From a bacterium (GTDB lineage Bacteria > Joyebacterota > Joyebacteria > Joyebacterales > Joyebacteraceae): a DNA stretch of 64,000 nucleotides. The stretch is from the NCBI GenBank assembly GCA_029990205.1, contig JAPEKQ010000011.1, positions 19,266 through 83,265 of the forward strand, in the 5' to 3' direction. Each line of letters starts with the position of its first letter. The first letter of the stretch is position 1. Positions 26,725-35,460 of the stretch are shown one piece after another. A program made the position numbers and the translations under genes. Below the pieces are notes generated by a model. It was not told the origin of the DNA and searched no databases. It worked only from the letters and a program-made list of their open reading frames with translations.

Positions 26725-29145
26725 ATGCTTCGAATCACGCACGATGACGAGATCATCGAGTTCAGCGAGAAGCTGCCGATCGTTCCGCTCAGGGACCTTG
26801 TTCTGTTCCCGCGGATGATCGTGCCGTTGCTCGTTGGGCGTCCTCGTTCCGTCAGCGCGCTCGAAGAGGTCATGCACGGCGACAAGATGATGTTCGTCGT
26901 GACCCAGCGTGAGGCGGAGACGCAGGAGCCGACGTCGGACGACCTGTACAGGGTTGGCGCCGTCGTGCGCGTACTCCAGCTTCTGAGGCTCCCGGACGGG
27001 ACGATGAAGGTCCTGGTCGAGGGACTCTCACGGGCCGTGGTCAAGCGCTTCATCCGTGGCGATACATACATGTCCGCGCGCGTCGAGCTCGTGGACGAGC
27101 AGGCCGAACGCTCCGTCGAGACGGAGGCGCTGATGCGAAGCGTCGCCGGTCAGTTCGAGGAGTACGTTCAGCTCTCGCGCAAGATCCCGCAGGAGGTTCT
27201 CGCCTCCGTGTTGAGCATGGACGACGTGTCGCGTTTCACCGACACCGTCGCCACGCATCTGTCGGGGAAGATCGAGGACAAGCAGCAGATACTCGAGACG
27301 CCGGACGTGACCGGTCGCCTGCGCATCCTTGCGCGCGCCCTGTCCGCGGAGCTCGAGATCCTCAGGCTCGAGCGCAAGATCGAGAACCAGGTGCGGGAGC
27401 AGCTCCAGAAGAGTCAGAAGGAGTTCTACCTGCACCAGCAGATGAAGGCGATCCAGGAGGAGCTGGGGCAGGAGGGCGACGGGGCGCCCGAGATCGTCGA
27501 ACTCGAGAAGGCCATCAGTGAGGCGAACATGAGCGAGGAGGCCGAGAAGAAGGCGCTCTCCGAACTCGACCGTCTCAAGAAGATGTCGCCGATGTCCCCT
27601 GAGGCGACCGTTGTCCGCACGTACATCGAGTGGATGACGACCGTGCCGTGGGACGAGCGCACGACCGACCGTGAGTCCATCCAGGCGGTCGAGGACATTC
27701 TGGAAGAGGACCACTACGGTCTGAAGAAGCCGAAGGAGAGGATCCTCGAGTACCTGGCCGTCCTGAAGCTGACCTCGAAGGTGAAGGGTCCGATCATGTG
27801 TCTGGTCGGTCCTCCGGGCGTCGGCAAGACGTCGCTCGGCAAGTCGGTCGCCAGAGCTCTCGACAGGAAGTTCGTCCGGGTGTCGCTCGGCGGTGTCCGG
27901 GACGAGGCCGAGATCCGCGGTCACCGGCGCACGTACATCGGTTCGATGCCGGGGCGCATCATCCAGGGACTCAGGAAGGCCGGTTCGAAGAACCCGGTGT
28001 TCCTCCTCGATGAGATCGACAAGATGAGCTCGGACTTCCGGGGCGACCCGGCGGCCGCGCTTCTCGAGGTGCTCGATCCCGAGCAGAACTGCGCATTCAA
28101 CGACCACTACCTCGACGTCGACTTCGACCTGTCCGAGGTGATGTTCATCACGACGGCGAACGTGCTGCACACGATCCCGCCGGCGCTCGAGGACCGGATG
28201 GAGGTCATCCGTCTCCCCGGGTATCTGATCCAGGAGAAGCTGCACATCGCCCGGAAGTTCCTGGTCCCCAAGCAGATCGAGGCGAACGGTCTCACCGACG
28301 TCGACGTGTCGTTCTCGAACGCCGCGCTCGTTCGCATCATCGAGGACTACACCCGCGAGTCGGGTGTGAGAAACCTCGAGCGCGAGATCGCCAACATCTG
28401 CCGGAAGATCGCGAAGGAGCACGCCGTCGGCAAGCGCGTGACCAAGCGCGTGTCGCCGCAGGCCGTGAAGCGGTTCCTCGGCATGGCTCGCTTCCTCTCG
28501 CAGGAAGTGGAGGTCGAGAACCGCGTGGGCGTCGCCACCGGGCTGGCATGGACCAGCGTGGGCGGCGAGATCCTCACGGTCGAGGTGCTCACGATGAAGG
28601 GCGACGGGCATCTGACGCTCACCGGCAAGCTCGGCGAGGTCATGCAGGAGTCGGCGAAGGCGGCGCTCTCGTACGCGAAGGCGCACGCGAGCGAACTCGG
28701 CATCGACGAGGACGCGCTCGCGACCACCGACATCCACATCCACGTTCCGGAGGGAGCGATCCCGAAGGACGGGCCGTCCGCCGGCATCGCCATGGCGACG
28801 GCGCTCGTTTCGGCGCTGACGAATCGGCCGACCGTGCCGGATGTCGCGATGACCGGTGAGATCACGCTCGGCGGCAAGGTGCTGCCGATCGGCGGGCTGA
28901 ACGAGAAGGCGGTCGCCGCGCATCGCGCGCGCGTCAAGACGCTCGTCATCCCGAAGCGGAATGAGAAGGACGTCGCGGAGCTGCCCAAGGAGGTCAAGCG
29001 CGACCTCGATATCAGGCTCGTCGGCTGTCTCGACGAGGTGCTGGCTGTCGCGTTCGAGAACTGGGTTCCCGAGAACGTCAAATGCGCGGAGGTTCCGGAG
29101 GAACGCCGTCCCGAACCCCCGTTGACGCCGGCAGCGCCGAACTAG
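26725..29145 (+). CDS. lon: ATP-dependent protease Lon
   Basis: 806 aa. LON substrate-binding domain (PIVPLRDLVLFPRMIVPLLVG near residue 13), coiled coil, AAA+ module with Walker A GPPGVGKTSLG and Walker B PVFLLDEIDKM, then a protease domain with catalytic Ser in KDGPSAGIAMATAL and Lys in GGLNEKAVAAHRA. It degrades damaged and regulatory proteins. ATG 26725 has ACAGGAG five bases upstream; ATG 26722 is the alternative, and the 26620 reading adds non-homologous sequence. Confidence 0.97.
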   Translation: MLRITHDDEIIEFSEKLPIVPLRDLVLFPRMIVPLLVGRPRSVSALEEVMHGDKMMFVVTQREAETQEPTSDDLYRVGAVVRVLQLLRLPDGTMKVLVEGLSRAVVKRFIRGDTYMSARVELVDEQAERSVETEALMRSVAGQFEEYVQLSRKIPQEVLASVLSMDDVSRFTDTVATHLSGKIEDKQQILETPDVTGRLRILARALSAELEILRLERKIENQVREQLQKSQKEFYLHQQMKAIQEELGQEGDGAPEIVELEKAISEANMSEEAEKKALSELDRLKKMSPMSPEATVVRTYIEWMTTVPWDERTTDRESIQAVEDILEEDHYGLKKPKERILEYLAVLKLTSKVKGPIMCLVGPPGVGKTSLGKSVARALDRKFVRVSLGGVRDEAEIRGHRRTYIGSMPGRIIQGLRKAGSKNPVFLLDEIDKMSSDFRGDPAAALLEVLDPEQNCAFNDHYLDVDFDLSEVMFITTANVLHTIPPALEDRMEVIRLPGYLIQEKLHIARKFLVPKQIEANGLTDVDVSFSNAALVRIIEDYTRESGVRNLEREIANICRKIAKEHAVGKRVTKRVSPQAVKRFLGMARFLSQEVEVENRVGVATGLAWTSVGGEILTVEVLTMKGDGHLTLTGKLGEVMQESAKAALSYAKAHASELGIDEDALATTDIHIHVPEGAIPKDGPSAGIAMATALVSALTNRPTVPDVAMTGEITLGGKVLPIGGLNEKAVAAHRARVKTLVIPKRNEKDVAELPKEVKRDLDIRLVGCLDEVLAVAFENWVPENVKCAEVPEERRPEPPLTPAAPN

Positions 29146-29170
29146 TCCAGAAGCAGATACGCCGGAAGAG

Positions 29171-29194
29171 GGGGTCTCGCGAAAGCGGGACCCC
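29171..29194 (+). terminator. Rho-independent terminator after lon
   Basis: GGGGTCTCGC and GCGGGACCCC make a 10-bp stem (one G-T pair) with a GAAA tetraloop, then TTCTCATTT. Confidence 0.8.
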
Positions 29195-29268
29195 TTCTCA
29201 TTTGCCCTCTCGTGGTATGATATGCGACGGGTCGAATCGCCGGACGGGTCCTGATCACAGGTGGAACG

Positions 29269-29868
29269 ATGAAGATCAACAACGCGGAGTTCATGCTTGG
29301 CGCCGCGAGCATCAAGCAGCTGCCTCACGGTGGTCTGCCGGAGATCGCCCTCGCGGGGCGGTCGAACGTCGGGAAGTCGTCGCTCCTCAATAAGTCGATG
29401 GGGCGGAAGAGTCTTGCCAGGATCTCGCAGACGCCGGGGAAGACCCGCGAGCTCAATCTCTATCTCATTGAGAAGAAGCTGATCATCGTTGACCTGCCGG
29501 GCTACGGGTTCGCCAAGGTCCCGCTGAAGGTCAAGGAGAAGTGGGGGAGGCTCATCGAGGCCTACCTGCACGAGCGGGAGGAGCTTGCGGGCATCGTCCA
29601 TCTCGTTGATATCCGGCACGCTCCGTCGAAGGAAGATGTCCAGATGCACGAGTGGATCAAGCACTTCGGTTTGCTGTCGTTGATTGCGGCGACGAAGGCT
29701 GATAAGATACCTAGAGGGCGGCGTCAGGCCGCCGTTTCAACGATACGGAAGGCTCTTGAGCCCGACGATGCGACACCGATCGTCCCGTTCTCGGCTGTTG
29801 CCGGTGACGGTGTGAAGGAAGTTCTCTCGTGGATGTGGGAGACGGCGGGGTCGCGCCAGACAGGGTAG
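29269..29868 (+). CDS. engB: Ribosome biogenesis GTPase EngB/YsxC
   Basis: 199 aa TrmE-Era-EngA-EngB GTPase needed for large-subunit assembly. G1 AGRSNVGKSSLLN, G2 TPGKTRELNLY, G3 DLPGYGFAKVP, G4 ATKADKIPRG (TKAD) and G5 FSAVAGDG are all present. Possibly co-transcribed with the aminotransferase that starts 21 bp later. Confidence 0.96.
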   Translation: MKINNAEFMLGAASIKQLPHGGLPEIALAGRSNVGKSSLLNKSMGRKSLARISQTPGKTRELNLYLIEKKLIIVDLPGYGFAKVPLKVKEKWGRLIEAYLHEREELAGIVHLVDIRHAPSKEDVQMHEWIKHFGLLSLIAATKADKIPRGRRQAAVSTIRKALEPDDATPIVPFSAVAGDGVKEVLSWMWETAGSRQTG

Positions 29869-29889
29869 TGCGGTTGCGTGGAGGGTGCC

Positions 29890-31044
29890 ATGACGAAGAA
29901 GTCGACGAATTCCAAGCTGTTCACGCCCGGTCCGACGAAGATTCCGGGCGGCGTGCTCAATGCGGTGGGGAAGCAGGTGCTTCATCACCGGACTCCGCAG
30001 TTCTCCGAGAAGGTCCGGCACGTCCAGGACGAGATCGGTCGACTGCTGACGACGCACAATGACGTGTTGCTCTTCACGTGCTCGGGTACGGGTATGATGG
30101 AGGCCGCGGTTGCCAACCTGATGACCCGCGGCGGCAAAGCCGTCTGTCTGATGAACGGCGTGTTCGGCACGCGGTGGCGCGACATCTGCCAGGTGTACGG
30201 TGTCGAGGCCGTCGAGTACGAGGTCGAGTGGGGGAAGAGTCACGACCCCGCGAAGCTCGACGAGATCCTTGCGCAGCACCCCGACGCGAAGGCGGTCTTC
30301 GCCATTCACAGTGAGACATCGACCGGCGCGCTCAACGACATCCAGGCGCTCGCCCGTGTCACCGCCAAGCACGAGACGGCCATTGTTGTCGATGCGACGT
30401 CGAGCGTCGGCGTGCACGCGATCCGGATGGACGAGTGGGGCGTCGACGTGCTGGTTGCGGGAACGCAGAAGGCCATGATGACACCTCCGGGCATCGCGTT
30501 CGTCGCCATCAACGGGAACGGCTGGTCGCTCGTGAACCAGTCCGATCTCCCGAAGTTCTACTTCGACTTCACAACGACCTGGAAGCGGCTCCAGCAGAAG
30601 GGCCAGACCCCGTACACGCCCGCGGTCTCGCTTGTCTACGGTCTCGAGGTCGCACTCGAGATGATGGAGACCGAGGGATGGGACGAGGTGTACGCGCGCC
30701 ATGCGCGGATGGGCGAGGCGACGCGGGCCGCCGTCACGGCTCTCGGATTCGGCGTGCTGCCCGAGCATCCGGCCAACGGTGTGACCGTGGCCGTCTGTCC
30801 GGAGCACATCGATGCGAATCAGATCGTTCGGACGCTCGACGACGACTTCGGTGTCCGTGTTGCCGGCGGCCAGCTGACGCTCTCGGGCCAGGTGTTCCGG
30901 ATCGGTCACATGGGCGGCATCCGGGAGCGCGATCTGCCGATGGTCATCGGCGCGCTCGAGCGTGGTATGATCAAGCTCGGGCACAAGATCGAGCCCGGCA
31001 CCGGCCTCGCCGCGCTCCAGCAGGTGCTGCTGAAAACGGACTAG
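29890..31044 (+). CDS. Class V aminotransferase (serine-pyruvate / alanine-glyoxylate type)
   Basis: 384 aa PLP enzyme. LFTPGPTKIPGGVLNAVG opens the protein; HRTPQFSEKV, LFTCSGTGMMEAAVANLM, VDATSSVGVHAI and VAGTQKAMMTPPGIAFVA (PLP Lys in TQK) follow. Closest in pattern to archaeal and bacterial enzymes annotated alanine-glyoxylate or phosphoserine-like aminotransferases, often paired with serA; no serA is visible here. ATG 29890 with GGAGGG just before it. Confidence 0.87.
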   Translation: MTKKSTNSKLFTPGPTKIPGGVLNAVGKQVLHHRTPQFSEKVRHVQDEIGRLLTTHNDVLLFTCSGTGMMEAAVANLMTRGGKAVCLMNGVFGTRWRDICQVYGVEAVEYEVEWGKSHDPAKLDEILAQHPDAKAVFAIHSETSTGALNDIQALARVTAKHETAIVVDATSSVGVHAIRMDEWGVDVLVAGTQKAMMTPPGIAFVAINGNGWSLVNQSDLPKFYFDFTTTWKRLQQKGQTPYTPAVSLVYGLEVALEMMETEGWDEVYARHARMGEATRAAVTALGFGVLPEHPANGVTVAVCPEHIDANQIVRTLDDDFGVRVAGGQLTLSGQVFRIGHMGGIRERDLPMVIGALERGMIKLGHKIEPGTGLAALQQVLLKTD

Positions 31045-31055
31045 CACATTGGATC

Positions 31056-31131
31056 GGGCCGTTAGCTCAGTCGGTAGAGCACCTGCCTTTTAAGCAGGGA
31101 GTCGCTGGTTCGAGACCAGCACGGCCCACCA
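31056..31131 (+). tRNA. tRNA-Lys (anticodon UUU)
   Basis: GGGCCGT pairs with ACGGCCC, followed by encoded ACCA. D-arm TAGCTCAGTCGGTAGAGC, anticodon loop CTTTTAA, T-arm CTGGTTCGAGACCAG. It starts 11 bp after the aminotransferase. Confidence 0.98.
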
Positions 31132-31160
31132 CCACCGCGGGCCGGGAAAGGGGTGACACG

Positions 31161-31400
31161 ATGGAGATGCCGCAGTTCTGTCATTCGTGTGGAATGCCTC
31201 TGAACATGCCTGACGCGAAGGGTCTGTCGGAGACTCACTGCAAGCACTGCACCGACGACGAGGGGAACCTCAAGGCGCGTGAGGACATCCGGCAGGGCAT
31301 GGCCCACTGGATCGCGCAGTGGCAGAAGGTCGATGAGGCCACTGCCCTCAAGCGTGCAGAGCACTACATGCGAGCGATGCCGGAGTGGGCTGACGACTAG
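31161..31400 (+). CDS. Small putative zinc-ribbon protein
   Basis: 79 aa. FCHSCGMPL ... HCKHC gives two CxxC pairs in the first 40 residues, matching the 'putative zinc ribbon' family (Zn_ribbon_2, FCxSCGMPL signature). The C-terminal half is helical, with MAHWIAQWQ. GGGAAAGGGGTGACACG precedes the ATG. Function unknown; short copies often sit beside stress genes. It lies between two tRNA genes. Confidence 0.8.
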   Translation: MEMPQFCHSCGMPLNMPDAKGLSETHCKHCTDDEGNLKAREDIRQGMAHWIAQWQKVDEATALKRAEHYMRAMPEWADD

Positions 31401-31467
31401 TCGGGCGTACGCCGGACGCCGCTTGCGGTTCGGGCCGGCACGGCTAGATTGCATGACGAGCAGATAC

Positions 31468-31542
31468 GTCCCCATCGTCTAGGGGTTAGGACACCGCCCT
31501 TTCACGGCGGCAACACGGGTTCGAATCCCGTTGGGGATGCCA
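31468..31542 (+). tRNA. tRNA-Glu (anticodon UUC)
   Basis: GTCCCCA pairs with TGGGGAT, then GCCA. Anticodon stem CCGCC/GGCGG with loop CTTTCAC; T-arm CGGGTTCGAATCCCG. Confidence 0.98.
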
Positions 31543-31582
31543 CAACAAGAAGCGGGCCGCTATGCGGCCCGCTTCTTGTTGT
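31542..31582 (+). terminator. Perfect 19-bp terminator hairpin of tRNA-Glu
   Basis: The arms 31542-31560 and 31564-31582 are perfect reverse complements around a TAT loop, and the 3' arm ends CTTCTTGTTGT. The first base is also the last A of the encoded CCA, so the hairpin directly abuts the tRNA. Confidence 0.85.
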
Positions 31583-31806
31583 GCCCCGCGGGAATGGAGA
31601 ACCCGTAGGGTTCGGGACCCTGCGCGCCGCACGGCGCGCATACCAGGAGACGCGGCGCAGCCGCGACACTGGGGTCCGCGAGTGGTCGGTGCGAAGCACC
31701 GGAGCGCGAGCAATCCCGTTGAGGCAGGCGGCGAAGCCGCCACATCAGGCAAAGGTGGCGCGGTCGCGAAGCGGCCGACGCCAGCCAATCCCGTTGGCGC
31801 CCCCAC
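31583..31806. repeat. GC-rich hairpin array with copies of the tRNA-Glu T-arm 10-mer
   Basis: No gene in this gap. It holds at least five short perfect or near-perfect hairpins: 31621-31640 (9-bp stem, CA loop), 31651-31665 (CGCGGC/GCCGCG), 31687-31701, 31727-31741 and one near 31761-31777. The last three have GAA loops in the exceptionally stable GCGAAGC context. The 10-mer AATCCCGTTG of the tRNA-Glu T-arm (31524-31533) recurs at 31712-31721 and 31787-31796. It could be decayed tRNA-Glu 3' ends, a structured RNA, or a repetitive element. Confidence 0.6.
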
Positions 31807-31808
31807 AA

Positions 31809-31840
31809 AGAGAGAGGCCGGCAATCGCCGGCCTCTCTCT
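31809..31840. terminator. Perfect 14-bp hairpin, likely bidirectional terminator
   Basis: The 14-nt arms 31809-31822 and 31827-31840 pair around AATC. It lies 35 bp past the minus-strand stop of the C25 protease gene and also faces the tRNA side. Confidence 0.75.
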
Positions 31841-31874
31841 ATAAGTACTGCTGTGATCTCAGACAAGCTGGCTG

Positions 31875-34800
31875 CTACTTCACCAGCACCATCTTGCTCG
31901 TCGCTTCGAACTCGCCCGCGCGCAGTCTGGCGAGATAGACACCAGTCGCGACCTGACGGCCGTCGTTGTCTCGCCCATCCCACGTCATGCCCTGACGCCC
32001 GGCGGGAAGCTCACGAGCCTCCAGCGTCCTGACAACGCGCCCACTCACGTCGAGCACGTCGATCCGAACGTCGGCCTGGTTGGGCAGCGTGAAGGAGATC
32101 CGCGTCATCGGGTTGAACGGGTTGGGGAAGTTCCCCTCCAGCTTGAAGGCCATCGGGACATCGGAGACCGAGGTGTCGTCGTCAACCTCGAGGTCGACCG
32201 TCACGACCTCCGGACTGCCGGCGGCGTTGTGGCTGACCATGACGTAGGCCCGGTAGGTGCCATCGGCCATTCCTGTTGCATCGTAGTGGAGCGTCAGGAT
32301 GTCAGTCTCACCCTGCGCACACTGACCCGACTCCGGCGTGACCGACAGCCAGTCCACCGGCTGGAAGATCGTGAAGACACCATCGCCGGTGTCCGTGACG
32401 GAATCGTCGAGACTGCTGACCCGCATCAGACAGACCGCGGAGCTCGGACCGGTGACGTCCCAGGTGAAGGAACCATCGTTCGCGGTCGAGGCGGCCAGCG
32501 ACTCCCAGCTGGAACCGTTGTCGCGGCTGAGGTCGATCTTCACGTCGGCCAGGCTGCCGGAGTAGTCCCAGGTGATGGTCTCGGTGGATCCGATGGCCAG
32601 CATCTCGCCGCCGTTCGGGGCGGTGACGGTGACCGTCGGTCCGGAGACCGTCAGACTGATGGTCCCGCTCAGACTGTGCGGTGTTGAACCGTAGACGTCA
32701 CCGTCCATGGTCCAGGCGATGTCCTGCGTGCCGCTGAGTCCCGAGCCGAAGGTGACGTTGACAGTCGCCGTGGCGGTCTCACCGCCGTAGATCACTCCCC
32801 AGCCGGATGAGCCTTCGCCATGCCAGGAGACGACGGCGCCAGCGCCGGTGCCGTTGTTGGTATCCATCGCGCCACCCGAGCCGCCGACGAAGTTGGTCGA
32901 GGAGTTGACCACCACGCCCGCCGGGAAGTCGAGACTCGCGTCCTGAATCCACTCGGAATCGGTGCTGCCGTTGTAGATGGTGAACGTCAGGTCGACGGTC
33001 GTGCCGGGCAGGTACTGAGTGGCATCACAGGTGAAGGTCGACCCGGCGATGCTCCTGTCAGACCTGGTCGGCTCCTCGGCCTGTATCGCGACGGTGTAGA
33101 CCAGCACCGAGCCGGTCTCGCCGAGGTTGCTGACCTGCAGCTCGTCGGTTCCCGTCTCGTCGGGCGCGAGCGTCTTGCTGAACGCGGTGGAACTCAGGGC
33201 AACCTGCGGTGCGGCCAGCGCGATGTCCTCAACATGGGGGACGCGGTTCTGGGCCATCACCACCATGTGCAGGTCCACTCCCGGGGAGAGCGCGGTGAAG
33301 AAGCTGATCACCTCGGTACCGGATGCTCCGACCGTGCCGGCTCCTACGAGAGTGCCGTTCTGCGTGAGCCCGACGTAGCTGCCCGGGTCGGCTGAGACGG
33401 TGATCGAGGAGGACCCCAGGGCTGACGTGCTGACCGAGTTGGCCGAGGGCACGCCGAGGAACGTGCTCAGGGAGGGGTCTCCCATGAGGTTGTAGATGTT
33501 CCAGTAGTAGCTGGTCAAGCTGGAGCCGGCCTCGGTGACGGCCAGGTTCCCGCAGAAGATGATGGCGTCGTTGACCACGTACCACTGGGTCATGGCCTCG
33601 CCGTGGTCGTGGAACAGACCATCGTACGCGCCCATCCCGGTGCTCTCGTACGGATAGGCGGTCCCGTTGATCTGGGAGGAGGAGTGATACCCGACTCCCC
33701 ACCAGTAGTCCTCGTCCCAGTAGGTGTTGTTGCTGCCGCCGATGTAGCCGATGGCGCCCTTGTCGGCCGCCCGCAGCCACGTCTCGGCGAAGCACTCGCT
33801 GTAGTCGTATGTGCTGGTCACGCAGCAGTTGCCGATGGCCAGGCAGTACTTCCCGCTGTTGCTCAGGCTGTTGACGTTGGACTGGGTGAAGCTTGGGTCG
33901 GCCCAGGAGGTCGTGCTGCCGTGAGCCGTGTAGTTGATGAAGCCAACGCCGTCGCTGACCGTCTGGATGATCGCCGAGCTGGCGCTTCCGGAGGCCGGGT
34001 AGAGATAGGTGTTGCTTGATATGCCGTGCGCGGCGTTGAAGTAGTGCGTCGTGCCGTAGTTGAGCTGGCCGTTGCCGTGAGTCGTGGCATAGCTGGCGTC
34101 GACGCCGGCGATCAGGGTGACCTCCCCGAGGTAGCTCGGGTCGGGCATCGTGTACTGGTCGTACATCATGGTCTTGTCGAGGATCGCCTGCAGCTGGGTG
34201 CTGTTGGTCGCTGAGAAGCGGCCGTAGTAGATGTCCGGGATCTCGTCACCGTCCACCGCGCAGTAGGGTCGGTCGGTGGCGTCTCCGCTGACCGAGAACG
34301 TCGGGCACTCCGCGACATCACCCACGAAGATCACGAAGCTCGGAGCCGGGAGCTCGAGAGTGGCGTTGTTGTAGAGGTCGTGGATGTAGCTCTGGATGGA
34401 GGCGGTGGTCGACCCCACCTCGGCGCTGCCGATGACACCGACCACGACATGGAACCCGCGCTCGGTCTTCCAGTCCACGAAGTCCTGCAGCTGTGTCTCG
34501 AACGAAGACGGGGTGATGATCACCATGGTCACGACGTCACCCACCAGGTCCGGGTAGTCGTCGTGCTCGCCTCTCTCAGCGAAACCGGCCACACGGTCGT
34601 AGACCGGCTTGAAGAAATGGCTGTTGGTCCTGGCCCACAGATCATCTCCCGCGGCCTCGTCGCCGCCCTCGAAGACGACTCGCACATCGAGCGACTCGAA
34701 GACGACAAGACGGTTCGTCTCGGGGTAGTACTCCACCGGCGAGATCTCGACACGGGCCAGATCCATGGCGCGCAGGCGGCCGAGCCCGGCGACCCCGGCG

Positions 34801-35273
34801 AGGTCCTGGGCCACCCTGTTCGCCTGGTAAGCGTTCCTGTCGTACACGAACGGCCAAGAGGCCGGATCGACGTTCTTCGGCATGCTCGGCTGCGCCGGCA
34901 TGAGCGGGGTGTCGATCCCGAACTCGGCAAGGTCTATCTCGCGGCTGGTCGAGGAGAGAACCTCCACTCGGGCCCTGGCCCCGTGAGGAACCTCTATCAG
35001 CCGGTTCATCATCGGCAGCTCCGGTGAACCGACCGTCTGGGAGGAATGGAAACCCGGGATGAAGAGGCGGGTGAAGATTCCCTCACTGGTGTTGACGTCG
35101 AGGGCCTTCAGCTCACCGACCTCGATGTGGAATCGCAACTCGCTCGTGTCGTCAGCGAGAACGGTCATCCTCGATTCCGGGGCGGGCAGGGCGATGGTCC
35201 GCACGCTCGCCAGGGCTGGACCGAGACAAACAACAAGCAACAGCACGGACGCAACAGGCAGTCTCCAGCGCAT
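31875..35273 (-). CDS. Secreted gingipain-like (peptidase C25) protein with FlgD-Ig C-terminal sorting domain
   Basis: 1132 aa with a signal peptide (MRWRLPVASVLLLVVCLGP). A propeptide-like N-terminal domain is followed by the caspase-like C25 domain: the probable catalytic His in FINYTAHGSTTSWADP and Cys in CLAIGNCCVTSTYDYSECF, with YLAG-like strands between. Ig-like and choice-of-anchor regions follow (TVTAPNGGEMLAIGS), then the C-terminal module NFPNPFNPMTRISF ... ATGVYLARL ... KMVLVK. C25 proteins of Bacteroidota use this tail for type IX export. ATG 35273 follows GGGAGGACTCCCCTC; the upstream in-frame ATG at 35342 lies inside the promoter region. Confidence 0.88.
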   Translation of the reverse strand: MRWRLPVASVLLLVVCLGPALASVRTIALPAPESRMTVLADDTSELRFHIEVGELKALDVNTSEGIFTRLFIPGFHSSQTVGSPELPMMNRLIEVPHGARARVEVLSSTSREIDLAEFGIDTPLMPAQPSMPKNVDPASWPFVYDRNAYQANRVAQDLAGVAGLGRLRAMDLARVEISPVEYYPETNRLVVFESLDVRVVFEGGDEAAGDDLWARTNSHFFKPVYDRVAGFAERGEHDDYPDLVGDVVTMVIITPSSFETQLQDFVDWKTERGFHVVVGVIGSAEVGSTTASIQSYIHDLYNNATLELPAPSFVIFVGDVAECPTFSVSGDATDRPYCAVDGDEIPDIYYGRFSATNSTQLQAILDKTMMYDQYTMPDPSYLGEVTLIAGVDASYATTHGNGQLNYGTTHYFNAAHGISSNTYLYPASGSASSAIIQTVSDGVGFINYTAHGSTTSWADPSFTQSNVNSLSNSGKYCLAIGNCCVTSTYDYSECFAETWLRAADKGAIGYIGGSNNTYWDEDYWWGVGYHSSSQINGTAYPYESTGMGAYDGLFHDHGEAMTQWYVVNDAIIFCGNLAVTEAGSSLTSYYWNIYNLMGDPSLSTFLGVPSANSVSTSALGSSSITVSADPGSYVGLTQNGTLVGAGTVGASGTEVISFFTALSPGVDLHMVVMAQNRVPHVEDIALAAPQVALSSTAFSKTLAPDETGTDELQVSNLGETGSVLVYTVAIQAEEPTRSDRSIAGSTFTCDATQYLPGTTVDLTFTIYNGSTDSEWIQDASLDFPAGVVVNSSTNFVGGSGGAMDTNNGTGAGAVVSWHGEGSSGWGVIYGGETATATVNVTFGSGLSGTQDIAWTMDGDVYGSTPHSLSGTISLTVSGPTVTVTAPNGGEMLAIGSTETITWDYSGSLADVKIDLSRDNGSSWESLAASTANDGSFTWDVTGPSSAVCLMRVSSLDDSVTDTGDGVFTIFQPVDWLSVTPESGQCAQGETDILTLHYDATGMADGTYRAYVMVSHNAAGSPEVVTVDLEVDDDTSVSDVPMAFKLEGNFPNPFNPMTRISFTLPNQADVRIDVLDVSGRVVRTLEARELPAGRQGMTWDGRDNDGRQVATGVYLARLRAGEFEATSKMVLVK

Positions 35274-35348
35274 GAGGGGAGTCCTCCCAAGAGTGAGTGA
35301 AGAGACGCGGCGGGTCGCCACTTGAGCGACCCGAATTACCATTACCTC

Positions 35349-35357
35349 ATTATACCA
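35349..35357 (-). promoter_or_regulatory. Extended -10 promoter of the C25 protease gene
   Basis: TGGTATAAT on the minus strand: a perfect TATAAT preceded by TGn. No good -35 is seen, as is usual for extended -10 promoters. It leaves a leader of about 70 nt. Confidence 0.65.
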
Positions 35358-35420
35358 CAGATTGCCTAGCTAGGGAAGTACCGACCTTTCCCGAAGGGTG
35401 GGCCACAATCGGTGCGGGAG

Positions 35421-35448
35421 GCCCGGAGAGCCCCCGGGGTCTCCGGGC
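35421..35448 (-). terminator. Hairpin after the polytopic membrane protein gene
   Basis: GCCCGGAGA (35421-35429) pairs with TCTCCGGGC (35440-35448), 12 bp beyond the minus-strand stop. Confidence 0.55.
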
Positions 35449-35460
35449 GGGGCAGACTGC

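Noticed and set aside
27028..29664. Very long antisense open frame (878 codons) opposite lon and engB
   Set aside because: Lon and EngB are unmistakable on the plus strand; the antisense product is Arg/Asp/His/Leu-rich with no motifs, typical of GC-rich mirror frames.
31449..32032. Overlapping plus- and minus-strand ORFs through the hairpin array
   Set aside because: They run through tRNA-Glu and inverted repeats, and products are Arg/Pro/Ala-rich with no start signals.
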